Assembly: GCA_021812985.1 (NCBI GenBank)
Contig: JAKAMG010000004.1
Location: 110,848-174,847 of the forward strand
Direction of reading: 5' to 3'
DNA: 64,000 bases
Source: Bacteroidota bacterium
Lineage (GTDB): Bacteria; Bacteroidota; Ignavibacteria; Kryptoniales; JAKASW01
The translations under genes were made by a program, and so were the position numbers. Position 1 is the stretch's first letter. Each line of letters opens with the position of its first letter. The notes under the pieces were generated by a model. That model was not told the origin of the DNA, did no database searches, and was given only the letters and a program-made list of their open reading frames with translations. Of this stretch, positions 9,028-18,335 are shown one piece after another.

Positions 9028-10014
9028 TCAAATGTTAACCGATTTCATCGCGGCCTCGGGGTAGCGCAGACCCGCGGCTACTCCGGGAGGGGCAACCCTG
9101 TCCAGTCTCTTAAGGTCATCGGCGGATAACTTTATGTTGACCGCCGCAGCATTTTCCTCGAGGTACTTCACCTTCTTCGTGCCTGGAATGGGAGCAATGT
9201 CGTTCCCCTGCGCAAGCACCCATGCAAGAGCGAGCTGCGCCGGCGTGCACTTCTTTTCGCCCGCAATCTTCTCAATTTCCGAAACGAGCCTGAGATTCTT
9301 CTCCATGTTGTCTCCCATGAAGCGCGGGTTGTTGCGCCTGAAGTCAGACTTATCAAGGACGTCAATTTTCTTTATCGCGCCCGTGAGGAAACCGCGGCCG
9401 AGCGGGCTGTAGGGCACAAATCCTACTCCGAGCTCGCGGCATGTCTTGAGTATTTCACCTTCGACGTCGCGGGTCCAAAGTGAGTACTCCGTTTGAAGCG
9501 CGGAAATCGGATGCACCTTGTTCGCCCTTCTCAGCGTGGACGCGGACGCTTCGGACATTCCTAGATACTTGACCTTCCCCTCCTCGACAAGTTTCGCCAT
9601 CGCGCCGATTGTTTCCTCTATAGGCGTGTTCGGATCGACACGATGCTGGTAGTAGAGATCTATCGTCTCGATGCCGAGGCGTTTCAGACTAGCTTCACAG
9701 GCCTTTCTGACATAATCGGGTTTGCCGCTTATTCCAAGCCTCTCGCCGTTCGGACCGCGGACGTTTCCAAACTTTGTCGCAATGACAACCTTGTCACGGT
9801 AAGGCCTCAGTGCCTTTCCGACCAGCTCTTCATTTACAAAAGGGCCGTACATGTCCGCCGTGTCAAAAAAGGTAATACCGAGCTCGATCGCCCTGTGGAT
9901 CGTTCTGATCGATTCCTCGTCGTTGAGGGGTCCGTAAAATTCAGACATTCCCATGCAACCGAGACCGAGTGCCGATACCGTCAGTCCTGATTTGCCAAGT
10001 TGTCTTTGTTCCAT
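9028..10014 (-). CDS. Aldo/keto reductase (second close paralogue)
   Basis: An AGGAG about nine bases upstream fixes the start at ATG 10014, although the frame is open further upstream. The 328-residue protein has the tetrad Asp51, Tyr56, Lys81 and His124 and the clamp '[14 protein letters not shown]'. It is near-collinear with the copy at 7105-8091. Its start lies 19 bases after the stop of the upstream SDR gene, so it is probably the last gene of a three-gene unit (AKR, SDR, AKR). Cytosolic carbonyl reduction is expected. Confidence 0.9.
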   Translation of the reverse strand: MEQRQLGKSGLTVSALGLGCMGMSEFYGPLNDEESIRTIHRAIELGITFFDTADMYGPFVNEELVGKALRPYRDKVVIATKFGNVRGPNGERLGISGKPDYVRKACEASLKRLGIETIDLYYQHRVDPNTPIEETIGAMAKLVEEGKVKYLGMSEASASTLRRANKVHPISALQTEYSLWTRDVEGEILKTCRELGVGFVPYSPLGRGFLTGAIKKIDVLDKSDFRRNNPRFMGDNMEKNLRLVSEIEKIAGEKKCTPAQLALAWVLAQGNDIAPIPGTKKVKYLEENAAAVNIKLSADDLKRLDRVAPPGVAAGLRYPEAAMKSVNI

Positions 10015-10033
10015 TTCGATTTCTCCTTCGAGT

Positions 10034-10768
10034 TTATTTCCTGTTCCATTCAATAGCTATGAATCTCTGTCCGTTCACATGGGCCGATTCGTCAGAAGCG
10101 AGGAAAACGGCAGGCGGACCCATGACTGCCGGGTCTATGAGTTTTGCCCTCATTGATTCCGGGAGCGTGTCCGGAATCATCCCCGTGTCCGTTGCTCCGC
10201 CGGGAAGAAGGACGTTCAGAGTCACGCCGGTTCCCTCGAGTTCCCGCGACCATATCGTGCTCATCGATTCGAGAGCGGCTTTCGATGGACCGTACGGTGA
10301 GAATCCGCTGCGTTTCATCGTTTCATAATTCATTGATATGTTTATGATTCTCCCGAAACCGCGGCTTATCATGTGGGGCACAACCTCTCGAGTCATGAGA
10401 AACACGCCGATAACATTCGTGTCGATGACCATGCGCCACACATCCGGGTCAGCTTCCCAGAAAGGTCTCGGGTCTGTCATGAAGTTCGGATTGACGAATT
10501 TCATTCCGCGCCCCGCATTGTTGACCAGGACGTCGATGCTACCGAACCGGGAGAGAACCGAGTCTGCAAGCGTTCTGACATCATCCCTCTTCGAAACGTC
10601 GGCCTGGAATGCCGTCGCTCCGATTTCGGAGGCGACCGATTCGATCTCTCTTCTCTCGCGCGCGGCAGTGACTATTACATTAGCCCCCTCGCGTACGAAA
10701 GCGGCGGCAATCGCTTTGCCAATGCCTCGCCCGCCTCCGGTAACGATCGCAACCTTACCTCTCAGCAT
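10034..10768 (-). CDS. Short-chain dehydrogenase/reductase (SDR)
   Basis: The start at ATG 10768 follows an AGGGA. A longer open frame overlaps the upstream gene and is not needed. The 244-residue protein is a classical SDR: cofactor motif TGGGRGIG (10-17), NNAG (83-86), catalytic Ser145 and the Y159-x-x-x-K163 pair in 'YGPSK'. It oxidises or reduces an alcohol/ketone with NAD(P)(H). It lies 37 bases after one aldo/keto reductase and 19 before another, in the same direction, which points to a shared carbonyl-processing pathway. Confidence 0.9.
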   Translation of the reverse strand: MLRGKVAIVTGGGRGIGKAIAAAFVREGANVIVTAARERREIESVASEIGATAFQADVSKRDDVRTLADSVLSRFGSIDVLVNNAGRGMKFVNPNFMTDPRPFWEADPDVWRMVIDTNVIGVFLMTREVVPHMISRGFGRIINISMNYETMKRSGFSPYGPSKAALESMSTIWSRELEGTGVTLNVLLPGGATDTGMIPDTLPESMRAKLIDPAVMGPPAVFLASDESAHVNGQRFIAIEWNRK

Positions 10769-10805
10769 TACAGTGTCCCTTCTCTCTCCGACGGCCGGCC
10801 TACTT

Positions 10806-11816
10806 TTATCTGTCCTGCGAAAGTCTCTCGAGCATCCAGTAAGGATACGCTCTCGGCGGCTTGCTGAGCTGGTCGAGCCTCGCAACCTCTTCGCCGGTCA
10901 TCTCCCAGTTCACGGCGTTGACATTGTCGGCCAGCTGCTCCTTGTTCCTCGCACCGATGATCACGGAAGTGACGCCGGGCTTCCTGAGGAGGTAGTTGAG
11001 TGCCGACTGTGATATTGTGGCATTATGGTTATGAGCTGTCTTCTCGAGCTCGTCGATTATATCGAATCCCTTTTCCTCGTCGAACTGGAGGAACTGGTTC
11101 GTCGGGTCGCTCCTTCGTGCCGCTTCCGGCCTTGGTTTTCCCCTCCTGTACTTTCCGGTTAGAAAACCCCCGCCCAACGGGCTCCAGGGAAGTATCCCCA
11201 ATTTCTGATCGAGACAAAGTGGTACAAGCTCATTCTCCAAGTCTCGCGCGATGAGGGAGTAGAGCGCCTGTAGTGTGACGAACTTCTCGAGGCTTTGTTT
11301 GTCGGATATGGCGAGGGCCTTCATCAGCTGCCAGCCGGTGAAATTTGAAACACCGATGTACCTCACCTTCCCGTCTTTCACGAGATCATTGAGGGCCCTG
11401 AGTGTTTCTTCCAGCGGCGTCATCGGATCGAAGCTGTGTACCTGGTATAGGTCTATGTAATCCGTGCCGAGCCGCTTCAGGCTGGCATCGCACGAGTCGA
11501 TGATGTGCTTCCGCGAAAGTCCGACATCGTTCGGGCCGAGCCCGACGCGGCCCCTGACCTTCGTGGCAAGGACAATATCCTTGCGCTTGCTTCCAAGAGC
11601 CTTCCCGAGTATTTGTTCCGACAACCCTTCTGAATAGACATCGGCAGTATCGAAGAAATTAATTCCGCTGTCTATGGCCAGGTCCACAAGTTCGTCGGCT
11701 TCTTTCTGCTGGACCTGCCCGATGCCGGTCCAATAACCTTTGCCTCCGAACGTCATCGCGCCAAAGCATAATTCGGATACTCTGACTCCACTGTTTCCAA
11801 GAAATCGTGTCTTCAT
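10806..11816 (-). CDS. Aldo/keto reductase of a different subgroup
   Basis: A 336-residue reductase starting after an AAGGAC. The tetrad is Asp56, Tyr61, Lys86 and His127 ('FFDTADVY', 'VLATKVRGR', 'YQVHSFDP'). The 'YIGVSNFTGWQL' segment and 'SVIIGARNKEQL' clamp place it nearer the AKR11/12-type (voltage-gated channel beta/YajO-like) proteins than the two paralogues at 7-10 kb. It heads the AKR-SDR-AKR unit. Between it and the upstream flavoprotein gene lies a strongly base-paired region (11853-11920). Confidence 0.88.
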   Translation of the reverse strand: MKTRFLGNSGVRVSELCFGAMTFGGKGYWTGIGQVQQKEADELVDLAIDSGINFFDTADVYSEGLSEQILGKALGSKRKDIVLATKVRGRVGLGPNDVGLSRKHIIDSCDASLKRLGTDYIDLYQVHSFDPMTPLEETLRALNDLVKDGKVRYIGVSNFTGWQLMKALAISDKQSLEKFVTLQALYSLIARDLENELVPLCLDQKLGILPWSPLGGGFLTGKYRRGKPRPEAARRSDPTNQFLQFDEEKGFDIIDELEKTAHNHNATISQSALNYLLRKPGVTSVIIGARNKEQLADNVNAVNWEMTGEEVARLDQLSKPPRAYPYWMLERLSQDR

Positions 11817-11852
11817 TCTTGCATGTCCTTTTCTCTTTTAGGGGGCAATGGC

Positions 11853-11920
11853 CGGGACACTAAGCATCGGTCGGCTGGATACCCGCCGCAAGGCGGAACC
11901 GATGGCCGTCCACCGTCCCG
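11853..11920 (-). other. Nested three-stem structured element between two redox genes
   Basis: Three inverted repeats are nested in 68 bases: CGGGAC (11853-11858) with GTCCCG (11915-11920), CATCGGT (11865-11871) with ACCGATG (11898-11904), and CCGCC (11883-11887) with GGCGG (11892-11896) around a GCAA loop. All arms are perfect. It lies after the OYE stop and 37 bases before the AKR start, so it could be a terminator without a T run, a leader, a small RNA or a repeat element. Confidence 0.55.
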
Positions 11921-11959
11921 TGAAGCCTTTTACCATTTTACCTCTCGCCTAAGGTACTC

Positions 11960-13027
11960 TCACTTAGGTTTTGCTCTCAGGTACTGGTTCGGATACTGCG
12001 GGTCGTCGCCGAGTGACTTTGCCGCGTGAAGGGGAAAATAAGGATCCCGGAGAAACTCGCGGGCGGCAAAAATCGCGTCCGCCTGACCGGTCACGAGTAT
12101 GTTCTCTGCCTGTGCCGCATCGGTGATCATGCCAATTGCACCTGTCATAATCCCGGCCTGTTTCCTTATCTCCTCCGCAAACTTGACCTGATAGCCGGGG
12201 GCGATCGGTATTCTTACACCCGGCACAAGTCCGCCCGTCGAGCTGTCTATCAGATCGATTTCCAGCTTCTTAAGCTCCTTAGCCAACTCCACAGACTGCT
12301 GCAGGTCCCATCCCCCCTCTGTCCAGTCAGTAGCGGAGATTCGGACGAAAACCGGAAGACTCTCGGGCCACACCTTTCTGACTTCAAGCGCCACCTCAAG
12401 AGGAAGCCTCATCCTGTTTTTAAGTTCACCGCCGTATTCGTCGGTCCTCTTATTAGTGAGAGGCGAGAGGAACTCGTGCAGAAGATAACCATGAGCCATG
12501 TGTATTTCTGCGACCTGGAAACCTGCCTCTAAACTTCGCCGGGCAGCCGCGGAAAATTGTTCTACCACAGTCTTGATGTCAGAGAGGTTCATTTCTCTCG
12601 GCTGGGGATAGTTGTCCGAAAACTTCAACGGACTCGGGGCGATGACTTCCCATCCCCCTTCATCTTTCATTACTTCCCCGTCTCCTGTCCACGGCACTTT
12701 CGTCGATGCCTTCCTCCCGGCGTGGGCGAGCTGTATGCCGGGTATCGAACCCTGCGACTTGACGAAGTTGGTTATTCTTCTGAACGCATCTACCTGCGTG
12801 TCGTTCCAGATTCCCAGATCGGCCGGTGATATGCGACCTTCCGGCGAGACCCCAGTTGCCTCCGTGACAACGAGCCCCGCCCCGCCAACGGCTCGGCTCC
12901 CCAGATGTACGAGATGCCAGTCGTTCGGTACTCCGTCCTTCGCCGAGTACTGACACATCGGCGAGACAAAGATTCTGTTTCTAAATTCGAGCTCTCTGAT
13001 TTTGATAGGTGAGAATAGTTTACTCAT
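11960..13027 (-). CDS. Old yellow enzyme family NAD(P)H:flavin oxidoreductase (YqjM-like)
   Basis: A 355-residue FMN-dependent ene-reductase. Cys25 in 'PMCQYS' matches the redox-tuning cysteine of the YqjM subgroup. The substrate-anion-binding pair is H176-x-x-H179 in 'IHMAHGYLLHEFLSPL', and 'NKRTDEYGG' is the usual family block. C-terminal 'IMTGAIGMITDAAQAE' and 'ADAIFAAREFLRDP' form the phosphate-binding part of the FMN barrel. It reduces activated C=C bonds, often in electrophile detoxification. The start lies close to a 12-bp palindrome (13033-13044). It belongs to the same-strand redox cluster. Confidence 0.93.
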   Translation of the reverse strand: MSKLFSPIKIRELEFRNRIFVSPMCQYSAKDGVPNDWHLVHLGSRAVGGAGLVVTEATGVSPEGRISPADLGIWNDTQVDAFRRITNFVKSQGSIPGIQLAHAGRKASTKVPWTGDGEVMKDEGGWEVIAPSPLKFSDNYPQPREMNLSDIKTVVEQFSAAARRSLEAGFQVAEIHMAHGYLLHEFLSPLTNKRTDEYGGELKNRMRLPLEVALEVRKVWPESLPVFVRISATDWTEGGWDLQQSVELAKELKKLEIDLIDSSTGGLVPGVRIPIAPGYQVKFAEEIRKQAGIMTGAIGMITDAAQAENILVTGQADAIFAAREFLRDPYFPLHAAKSLGDDPQYPNQYLRAKPK

Positions 13028-13154
13028 TGCTTAGGATTAATCCTTTAGTTGGTTAAAGGGTAAACGGCTAATAGGTTAAAGAAGTGACAGGGAACATTTC
13101 TTCAAGTTAGTTCGTGTTCACGTTTCGCCTCTTAGCCGCTCTGTCTTTTGGCCT

Positions 13155-13865
13155 CTATTTGACATGATATTTCAAGAACTCCAGCGTCATGGGCCAGGCC
13201 TGCTTCGAGGCTTTCTCGTTGTAACTTGCCCGCTGGTCGCAGAAGAATCCGTGATCGGCGTAGGAGAATATGACGCTACCGTAATCTTTCCCGGCGGCGC
13301 GAAGCGCGTCTTCCACAGCGCGAGTGTGCTCGGGAAGAATATGTTTGTCCAACCCTCCCCAGAAAAGGAGTACCGGGCCGTTGAGCTTCGGTGCGCGATC
13401 AAGAAGTCCTTGGGCGATCCCTCCGCCGTAGAATGAGACCGACGCGCTCAAGGGAACAATTGTGTCGGCGAAGAACGAGACTCTCCCTCCCATGCAAAAT
13501 CCGATTGAGAAGATGTTTGCCGGATCGGTGCCGGGATCGTTTCGCAGCCAATCGTAAACAGCTCTTATGTCAGCCTCAAGACCTTCGTTGGATAATTTCG
13601 AGATATGCTGCTGCGTTGCCGGAAAATCAGTGTAGCTCCCCTCGAAGCCGGGTCCGCTGCGGTGGAACAGTTCGGGGGCGATTGCCGTGAAACCTTCTCC
13701 GGCAAGCCTGTCCGCAACGCTGCGGATGTACGGGTTAACTCCGAAAGCCTCCTGGAAAACCATGATGGCAGGATGCTGCCCACCTTTCGCTGGCCTCGCC
13801 ACATAGGCGGCCATGGTCGTGCCGTCAGATACTTTAAGATCTACAAAATTTTTTCTGTCAGACAT
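13155..13865 (-). CDS. Dienelactone hydrolase family protein
   Basis: A 236-residue alpha/beta hydrolase. The nucleophile is Cys124 in 'GFCMGG', followed by Asp173 ('WGGLDKHI') and His205 ('YADHGFF'), with Glu39 in 'MVFQEAFG'. This is the Cys-Asp-His triad of dienelactone hydrolases rather than the Ser triad of esterases. An AAGGA precedes the ATG. The family cleaves lactone or ester bonds, and some members act on small dicarbonyl-derived substrates. It is first in the minus-strand redox cluster, about 150 bases downstream of a perfect 14-bp palindrome. Confidence 0.9.
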   Translation of the reverse strand: MSDRKNFVDLKVSDGTTMAAYVARPAKGGQHPAIMVFQEAFGVNPYIRSVADRLAGEGFTAIAPELFHRSGPGFEGSYTDFPATQQHISKLSNEGLEADIRAVYDWLRNDPGTDPANIFSIGFCMGGRVSFFADTIVPLSASVSFYGGGIAQGLLDRAPKLNGPVLLFWGGLDKHILPEHTRAVEDALRAAGKDYGSVIFSYADHGFFCDQRASYNEKASKQAWPMTLEFLKYHVK

Positions 13866-14022
13866 GTAAGCGGTCCTTTCTCAAAATCAAGAATCGAAAA
13901 CGGAAATCACTGCGACTGAAATTACCGACAACGTCCCTCGCAGGAACCTCAGAGATCCGCATGAATCAGTTCAGGTTTCCAGAAGACATTCACCACTTGG
14001 GGCGATGCCGCTACACTCTCCC

Positions 14023-14036
14023 AATCTGATCAGATT
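14023..14036. promoter_or_regulatory. Perfect 14-bp palindrome upstream of the redox cluster
   Basis: AATCTGATCAGATT is fully self-complementary. It lies between the GT4 stop and the start of the dienelactone-hydrolase gene, where a promoter for the downstream minus-strand genes is expected. An operator is a plausible reading; no regulator gene is adjacent. Confidence 0.35.
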
Positions 14037-14076
14037 AACGATAAAACTTCGATTGTTGTTCCTCGCCCTGTAAATC

Positions 14077-15189
14077 TCAGTCTGGGATGGAATAGTAGCG
14101 CTCCAGTGTTTCGACCACAGACTCTATGCTGAAGAACTCAATGACGCGTTTCCTTCCAGCTGCCCCGAATCGCCGCCGCTTGTCAGGATCCAGTGCCAGA
14201 TCCGAGATGCCAGCGGCGAGCGCCGCGTGATCCTTGGGCGGGAATAGAATGCCCGTCTCGCCGTCGACCACTATATCCAGCACCCCCGCGCTTCCGCTTG
14301 ACACGACAGGGAGGCTCATGGCCATTGCCTCGGTCAGGCCAAGTCCGAAAGACTCTTCGTGAGAAGGGAAAGCGAGTACGTCAAGCGCGGCCAGTATATG
14401 CGGCACATCCTTTCTGAAGCCGAGGAACCGTACCACATCGTCCACGCCGAGTTCGTGAGCCAGGCTATGCACGCTGGCGGCATATGCGTCTTCACCCTCG
14501 CTCGCGCCGCCGACGACGATGAATTGAAATTTCAGGTCAGAGTTTTCCTTGAGAACCGCGGCCGCCCTTAGAAATTCCTCATGCCCCTTGCCGGGCGTCA
14601 TTCTTCCCACCATTCCAACTGCGATGACGTCTCCAGCGATATCGAGTGCTGTCCTTGCCGCCGATCTGTCGTATCGGGAAGGATCGAAAGTCTCCGGCGA
14701 TATTCCGGGCGGCACAACGTGGACATCCGACTTGCTCAGCGGGCAAGTATTCAGAACGCTCCCCGCTATATAGTTGGATATGGCAAACGTGCCCTGCAAC
14801 CGGCCGTAGAGGAATCGGTGGAACAGGTCTTTCTTCCTGACGCCGCTCGCCATGTGCTTGGTGAGGAAGAGCCTGGCACGCGAGTGCGCCAGCTTCAGAG
14901 CCGGAACTATCCACCACAGATCGTGCGACAGATGGGTGTGTACGACCTCATAATCGTAGCTCTTGAAGAGCCGGCCAAGCGCCCTAATCGTTCCGATAGC
15001 GCCGCTGTCATCGGCTAGGAGACCGATAGTTGGCACTCCGGCTTCGTCCGCCTCCCTGGAGAGTCGTGTCTGCGGGAGGCAAAGTAGACTCACCTCATGG
15101 CCGCGCCTAATCAATTCGACCGAAGTCGCGAGTGCCTGCATTTCCAGGCCTCCCCAGGAACGGGAACCGCATGACTGGAGTATTTTCAA
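14077..15189 (-). CDS. Family GT4 glycosyltransferase
   Basis: A 370-residue GT-B fold glycosyltransferase. The start is a TTG, but the resulting 'MKILQSCGSRSWGG' is the usual N-terminus with the Gly-rich acceptor-site loop. The C-terminal half has 'AVGMVGRMTPGKGHEEFLRA' and the E-x7-E nucleotide-sugar motif in 'EESFGLGLTEAMA'. It transfers a sugar from a nucleotide donor, usually in lipopolysaccharide or exopolysaccharide synthesis at the inner membrane. It follows the TolC-like gene by 102 bases on the same strand, so it may be read from the export operon, though the function differs. Confidence 0.88.
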   Translation of the reverse strand: MKILQSCGSRSWGGLEMQALATSVELIRRGHEVSLLCLPQTRLSREADEAGVPTIGLLADDSGAIGTIRALGRLFKSYDYEVVHTHLSHDLWWIVPALKLAHSRARLFLTKHMASGVRKKDLFHRFLYGRLQGTFAISNYIAGSVLNTCPLSKSDVHVVPPGISPETFDPSRYDRSAARTALDIAGDVIAVGMVGRMTPGKGHEEFLRAAAVLKENSDLKFQFIVVGGASEGEDAYAASVHSLAHELGVDDVVRFLGFRKDVPHILAALDVLAFPSHEESFGLGLTEAMAMSLPVVSSGSAGVLDIVVDGETGILFPPKDHAALAAGISDLALDPDKRRRFGAAGRKRVIEFFSIESVVETLERYYSIPD

Positions 15190-15290
15190 TTCTCAGCTCG
15201 CATCGGATTCAGGCAACTCGACGGCAAACCCATTTGAATTTAGCGACTCCATCCGGAAAAATCGTGCATCATCCGGATGCGTGCCGGGGT

Positions 15291-16619
15291 TTACCACGCT
15301 TTTTCTCCGACAGCCTGCTCAAGCTCGTACCTTCCGATGACGAAGTTGAACAGTGCCTGAAGTCTGCTGAGCCTCGCCTGAGCAAGTGCCGTCTCGGCAT
15401 CCAGAAGATCAAGGTTTGTGACGGTTCCAGCCTCGTACCTTATTCTCGCGAGACTCAAAGCACTTTCGGCCTGTTGGACGGCCACGTTCGTTGTCTGGAG
15501 CTTGTCGACCGCCGAGTGGAGGTCAGACACCCCCTTCTCGACGTCTGCTTTAACAAGATCTTCCACAACCGACCTGCTCGACTGAGCGGCTTTGATTTCC
15601 GCGGATGCCTGCTGTTCCATGTTGTCTCTTCTATAACCTCCGAAGAACGGGATGACTCCCGAGATAGGAACCTGCAGCTGGGCTGCCGCCGCGAAGTTGC
15701 CTCGCCAGGCGTTCAAGTTCGGTTCGTAGCCGTTCTTGAAACCATAAACGAACGCGACGTTCAGCGAAGGATTGTAGATCGCGGAGGCCACATTGTACTG
15801 GGCACGGGCCGTCGCAATCTGGTCGTCGGCAGCCTTTACCTCCACCCGATTCCTTAGCGCCACGGCCGTGAGCGAATCGACGTTGAGAGTAACCGGAGTC
15901 TCATCGAACTGTCCGGCTAGGTTGATCGGCGATCCGGGAGCAAATCCAAGTAGACGGCGCAGGGCAATCTTCGCGTTCTCCAGCGAGTTCTCGAGCCCAA
16001 TTTTCTGGTTCTCAGCCGCGGCCACTCTGACCTGTGTCGTGAGCACGTCGAAGTCGGTCGCCGTTCCTGCTTCCACCCTCTTTTTGGTCATCAGGAGATG
16101 CTGGTTCAGGTTACCGATCTCGTCATTCTGGACGCGAATGCTCCTCTCGAGGACGAGTATCGAATAAAAAGTTTGAATCGTCCGGTAGGCGAGCTCCTGT
16201 CGGACGAGTTCCAGCCTGTCCTTCGCACTTTCGACCTGTGTCTTCGATAGGTCTATACTCTTCTGACGTTTGTCGAAGTCGTAAACCGTGCCGCTGAACC
16301 CTATGTGTTCATCATAGTTGTTGGCTGGCGCGAGGAGTATGTTTCCAAATCCCGGAAAGCTAAAAGCGGGGACTGGTCCGATGCGCGTGTAGCCTAGAGA
16401 GACCCCTCCCTCCGGGTAAAGCGAGCTCCTGCTGACCCCAACGCCCGCCTCGGTCGCGTTTATCTGTTCCACCGCCTGCTGTATGGAAGGGTTTGTTGCG
16501 AGGACCATGCTTACCGCCTTGTCGACCGTGAGCGAATCCTGCCCCACTCCCTGACCGAACGCGGACGTGGCAACCGATAAGAATATGACTGTCGATAATA
16601 TTTTAATTCTGGATTTCAT
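15291..16619 (-). CDS. TolC-family outer-membrane efflux channel
   Basis: A GGTGG five bases upstream favours ATG 16619 (442 residues) over ATG 16631. It has a signal peptide (MKSRIKILSTVIFLSVATSAFG) and the two repeated outer-membrane efflux protein units, each with long coiled helices: 'ALRNRVEVKAADDQIATARA' in the second unit, and 'SALSLARIRYEAGTVTNLDLL', the TolC hallmark of the last helix. It forms the trimeric duct through the outer membrane and periplasm. It is the last component gene of the export operon and should serve the adaptor and pumps encoded upstream. Confidence 0.92.
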   Translation of the reverse strand: MKSRIKILSTVIFLSVATSAFGQGVGQDSLTVDKAVSMVLATNPSIQQAVEQINATEAGVGVSRSSLYPEGGVSLGYTRIGPVPAFSFPGFGNILLAPANNYDEHIGFSGTVYDFDKRQKSIDLSKTQVESAKDRLELVRQELAYRTIQTFYSILVLERSIRVQNDEIGNLNQHLLMTKKRVEAGTATDFDVLTTQVRVAAAENQKIGLENSLENAKIALRRLLGFAPGSPINLAGQFDETPVTLNVDSLTAVALRNRVEVKAADDQIATARAQYNVASAIYNPSLNVAFVYGFKNGYEPNLNAWRGNFAAAAQLQVPISGVIPFFGGYRRDNMEQQASAEIKAAQSSRSVVEDLVKADVEKGVSDLHSAVDKLQTTNVAVQQAESALSLARIRYEAGTVTNLDLLDAETALAQARLSRLQALFNFVIGRYELEQAVGEKAW

Positions 16620-16701
16620 TATTTCCACCATTTAGTTTGTAAATCCTTTCGCCAGCGGAGCTTACGCTTCATTGTGCCGCCGTTCAACCGTTCCATTAAA
16701 T

Positions 16702-18324
16702 TCACTCCATCGCTACGACCTTGTCCCCCGCGGCCTTTTTGCGGTGCGTCCTCAGAAAGAAAATCGGAACGGCACACAGAAGCATGATGGCAAACGCAAA
16801 AAGAAACGCGTCGTCGGTAGCCTGAACAATCGCCTGCTGAGCCACGCTCGACAGGACCAATGCCCTGGCCCTCTCCAGCTCTGTGGACATGGGGGCGCTG
16901 ATGGCCTGAGTTACGAAGTATCTCAAACCATTGATCACATGCTGGAAGGTCGTCGAATACTGGTTCATCGCCTCTCCGTCGACTGCAGTATGAAAAAGGG
17001 TTCGCTGAGTCAGCAGCGTACCTATCACGGCGACGCCGAAGCTTCCACCAACCTGCCTTATCACGTTAAACAGGCCAGACGCCTGTGCCATCTTTTCTTT
17101 CTTTATTTCCGAAAGTGCGACGGTGCTCAGCGGGGTGAAGAGAATTCCCATTCCAATCCCCCTCAGATAAACGGGGAGCATGACCTCTGAGTGCATGGAG
17201 TACAGCGACAGAAATCCGTTCAGGTACCAGCTTGAGGCGAGGAAGACGATCCCTACCAGCGAAATTATCTTGGGGTTAATTCTGTCTGCCATGTAACCCG
17301 AAATCGGCGCGGCAACGCCCTGTATGAGCCCCATCGGCAAATACACCAACCCCGCCTGATAGGCCGTGTAGTTGAGCGAATTCTGAAGGTATAGCGGGAG
17401 GAGGAATGTGCTCCCGAAGACCGAGAAACCGAATATGAACAGCACGATGTTCGCCATTCCATAATTGAAGTTCTTCAGAAGATTCAGCTCGAGTATCGGA
17501 TGCTCTACCCTGAACTCGGTGAAGAGAAAGACTGTCAGCGCGACAGCGGCAATCGCGAAGCAAGACAGGATAAACGTCGAGGTCCAACCACCCGTGTTCC
17601 ATGAAGCATTCCCGTCAGCCAGAGCGAGGAGAAGCGAGACAAGAAACACGCTCATCGACGCGAAGCCGAGGAAATCGAAAGAGCGAGTCTTCGCCGCCTT
17701 GTATTCTCTCTGAATCGCCCAGCTCGCGAATATCGCAAAGAGCCCCACCGGCAAGTTCACGTCGAATATCGAATGCCAACTGAAGTTATCCACGAGATAG
17801 CCGCCGATGAGCGGTCCGAACGAGACCGAGCTGGCCGCAGCTATTGACCAAAATCCCAGTGCCGTCCCCCGCCTTTCCAACGGAAACTCCCTGAGGACTA
17901 TCGCCATACCGACGGGGGTAATTATACCGCCGCCAAGTCCCTGCATTATTCTGAAGAATATCAGGGCGTTTTCGTTCCACGCCAATCCGCAAAGGAACGA
18001 GCCGCTGGTGAAAAGGAAAAGGGCGAGCATGTAAATCTTTTTGTAGCCGAAATGATCGGCGATCCAGCCGGAGCTGGGAAGCATGACGGCAAACGCCAGA
18101 AGATAAGCGTTTATCACCCACTCTGCCTTGTCAACGGTTATCCCGAAGGCGGCCATGATCTTAGGCAGCGACACGTTGACTATAGTCGAGTCGAGCACCG
18201 CCATGAACGTGCCTATCATTATATTGGCCAGCACCCACCACTTGTACGATGAGTGATCGTGACGAATGGCCCCGATCCCGGGTCCCGAGAACGAGCCGCT
18301 CCGATTTGATGTGTCCTTACTCAT
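16702..18324 (-). CDS. DHA2-family 14-TM drug exporter, copy 1 (EmrB/QacA-like)
   Basis: The start at ATG 18324 gives 540 residues; a longer frame overlaps the upstream gene. Key motifs are 'LDSTIVNVSLPKIMA' in TM1, motif A 'GWIADHFGYKKIY', and motif C 'VSFGPLIGGYLVDN'. A large extracytoplasmic loop precedes the last helix, and the C-terminus ends 'VVAME'. This is the proton-driven inner-membrane pump of an EmrAB-TolC type tripartite exporter. It is the last of four tandem copies and pairs most closely with copy 4 (both have 'VNV' in TM1 and 'NSLNYT' in the mid-protein). Confidence 0.93.
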   Translation of the reverse strand: MSKDTSNRSGSFSGPGIGAIRHDHSSYKWWVLANIMIGTFMAVLDSTIVNVSLPKIMAAFGITVDKAEWVINAYLLAFAVMLPSSGWIADHFGYKKIYMLALFLFTSGSFLCGLAWNENALIFFRIMQGLGGGIITPVGMAIVLREFPLERRGTALGFWSIAAASSVSFGPLIGGYLVDNFSWHSIFDVNLPVGLFAIFASWAIQREYKAAKTRSFDFLGFASMSVFLVSLLLALADGNASWNTGGWTSTFILSCFAIAAVALTVFLFTEFRVEHPILELNLLKNFNYGMANIVLFIFGFSVFGSTFLLPLYLQNSLNYTAYQAGLVYLPMGLIQGVAAPISGYMADRINPKIISLVGIVFLASSWYLNGFLSLYSMHSEVMLPVYLRGIGMGILFTPLSTVALSEIKKEKMAQASGLFNVIRQVGGSFGVAVIGTLLTQRTLFHTAVDGEAMNQYSTTFQHVINGLRYFVTQAISAPMSTELERARALVLSSVAQQAIVQATDDAFLFAFAIMLLCAVPIFFLRTHRKKAAGDKVVAME

Positions 18325-18335
18325 CTTCAATCTCA

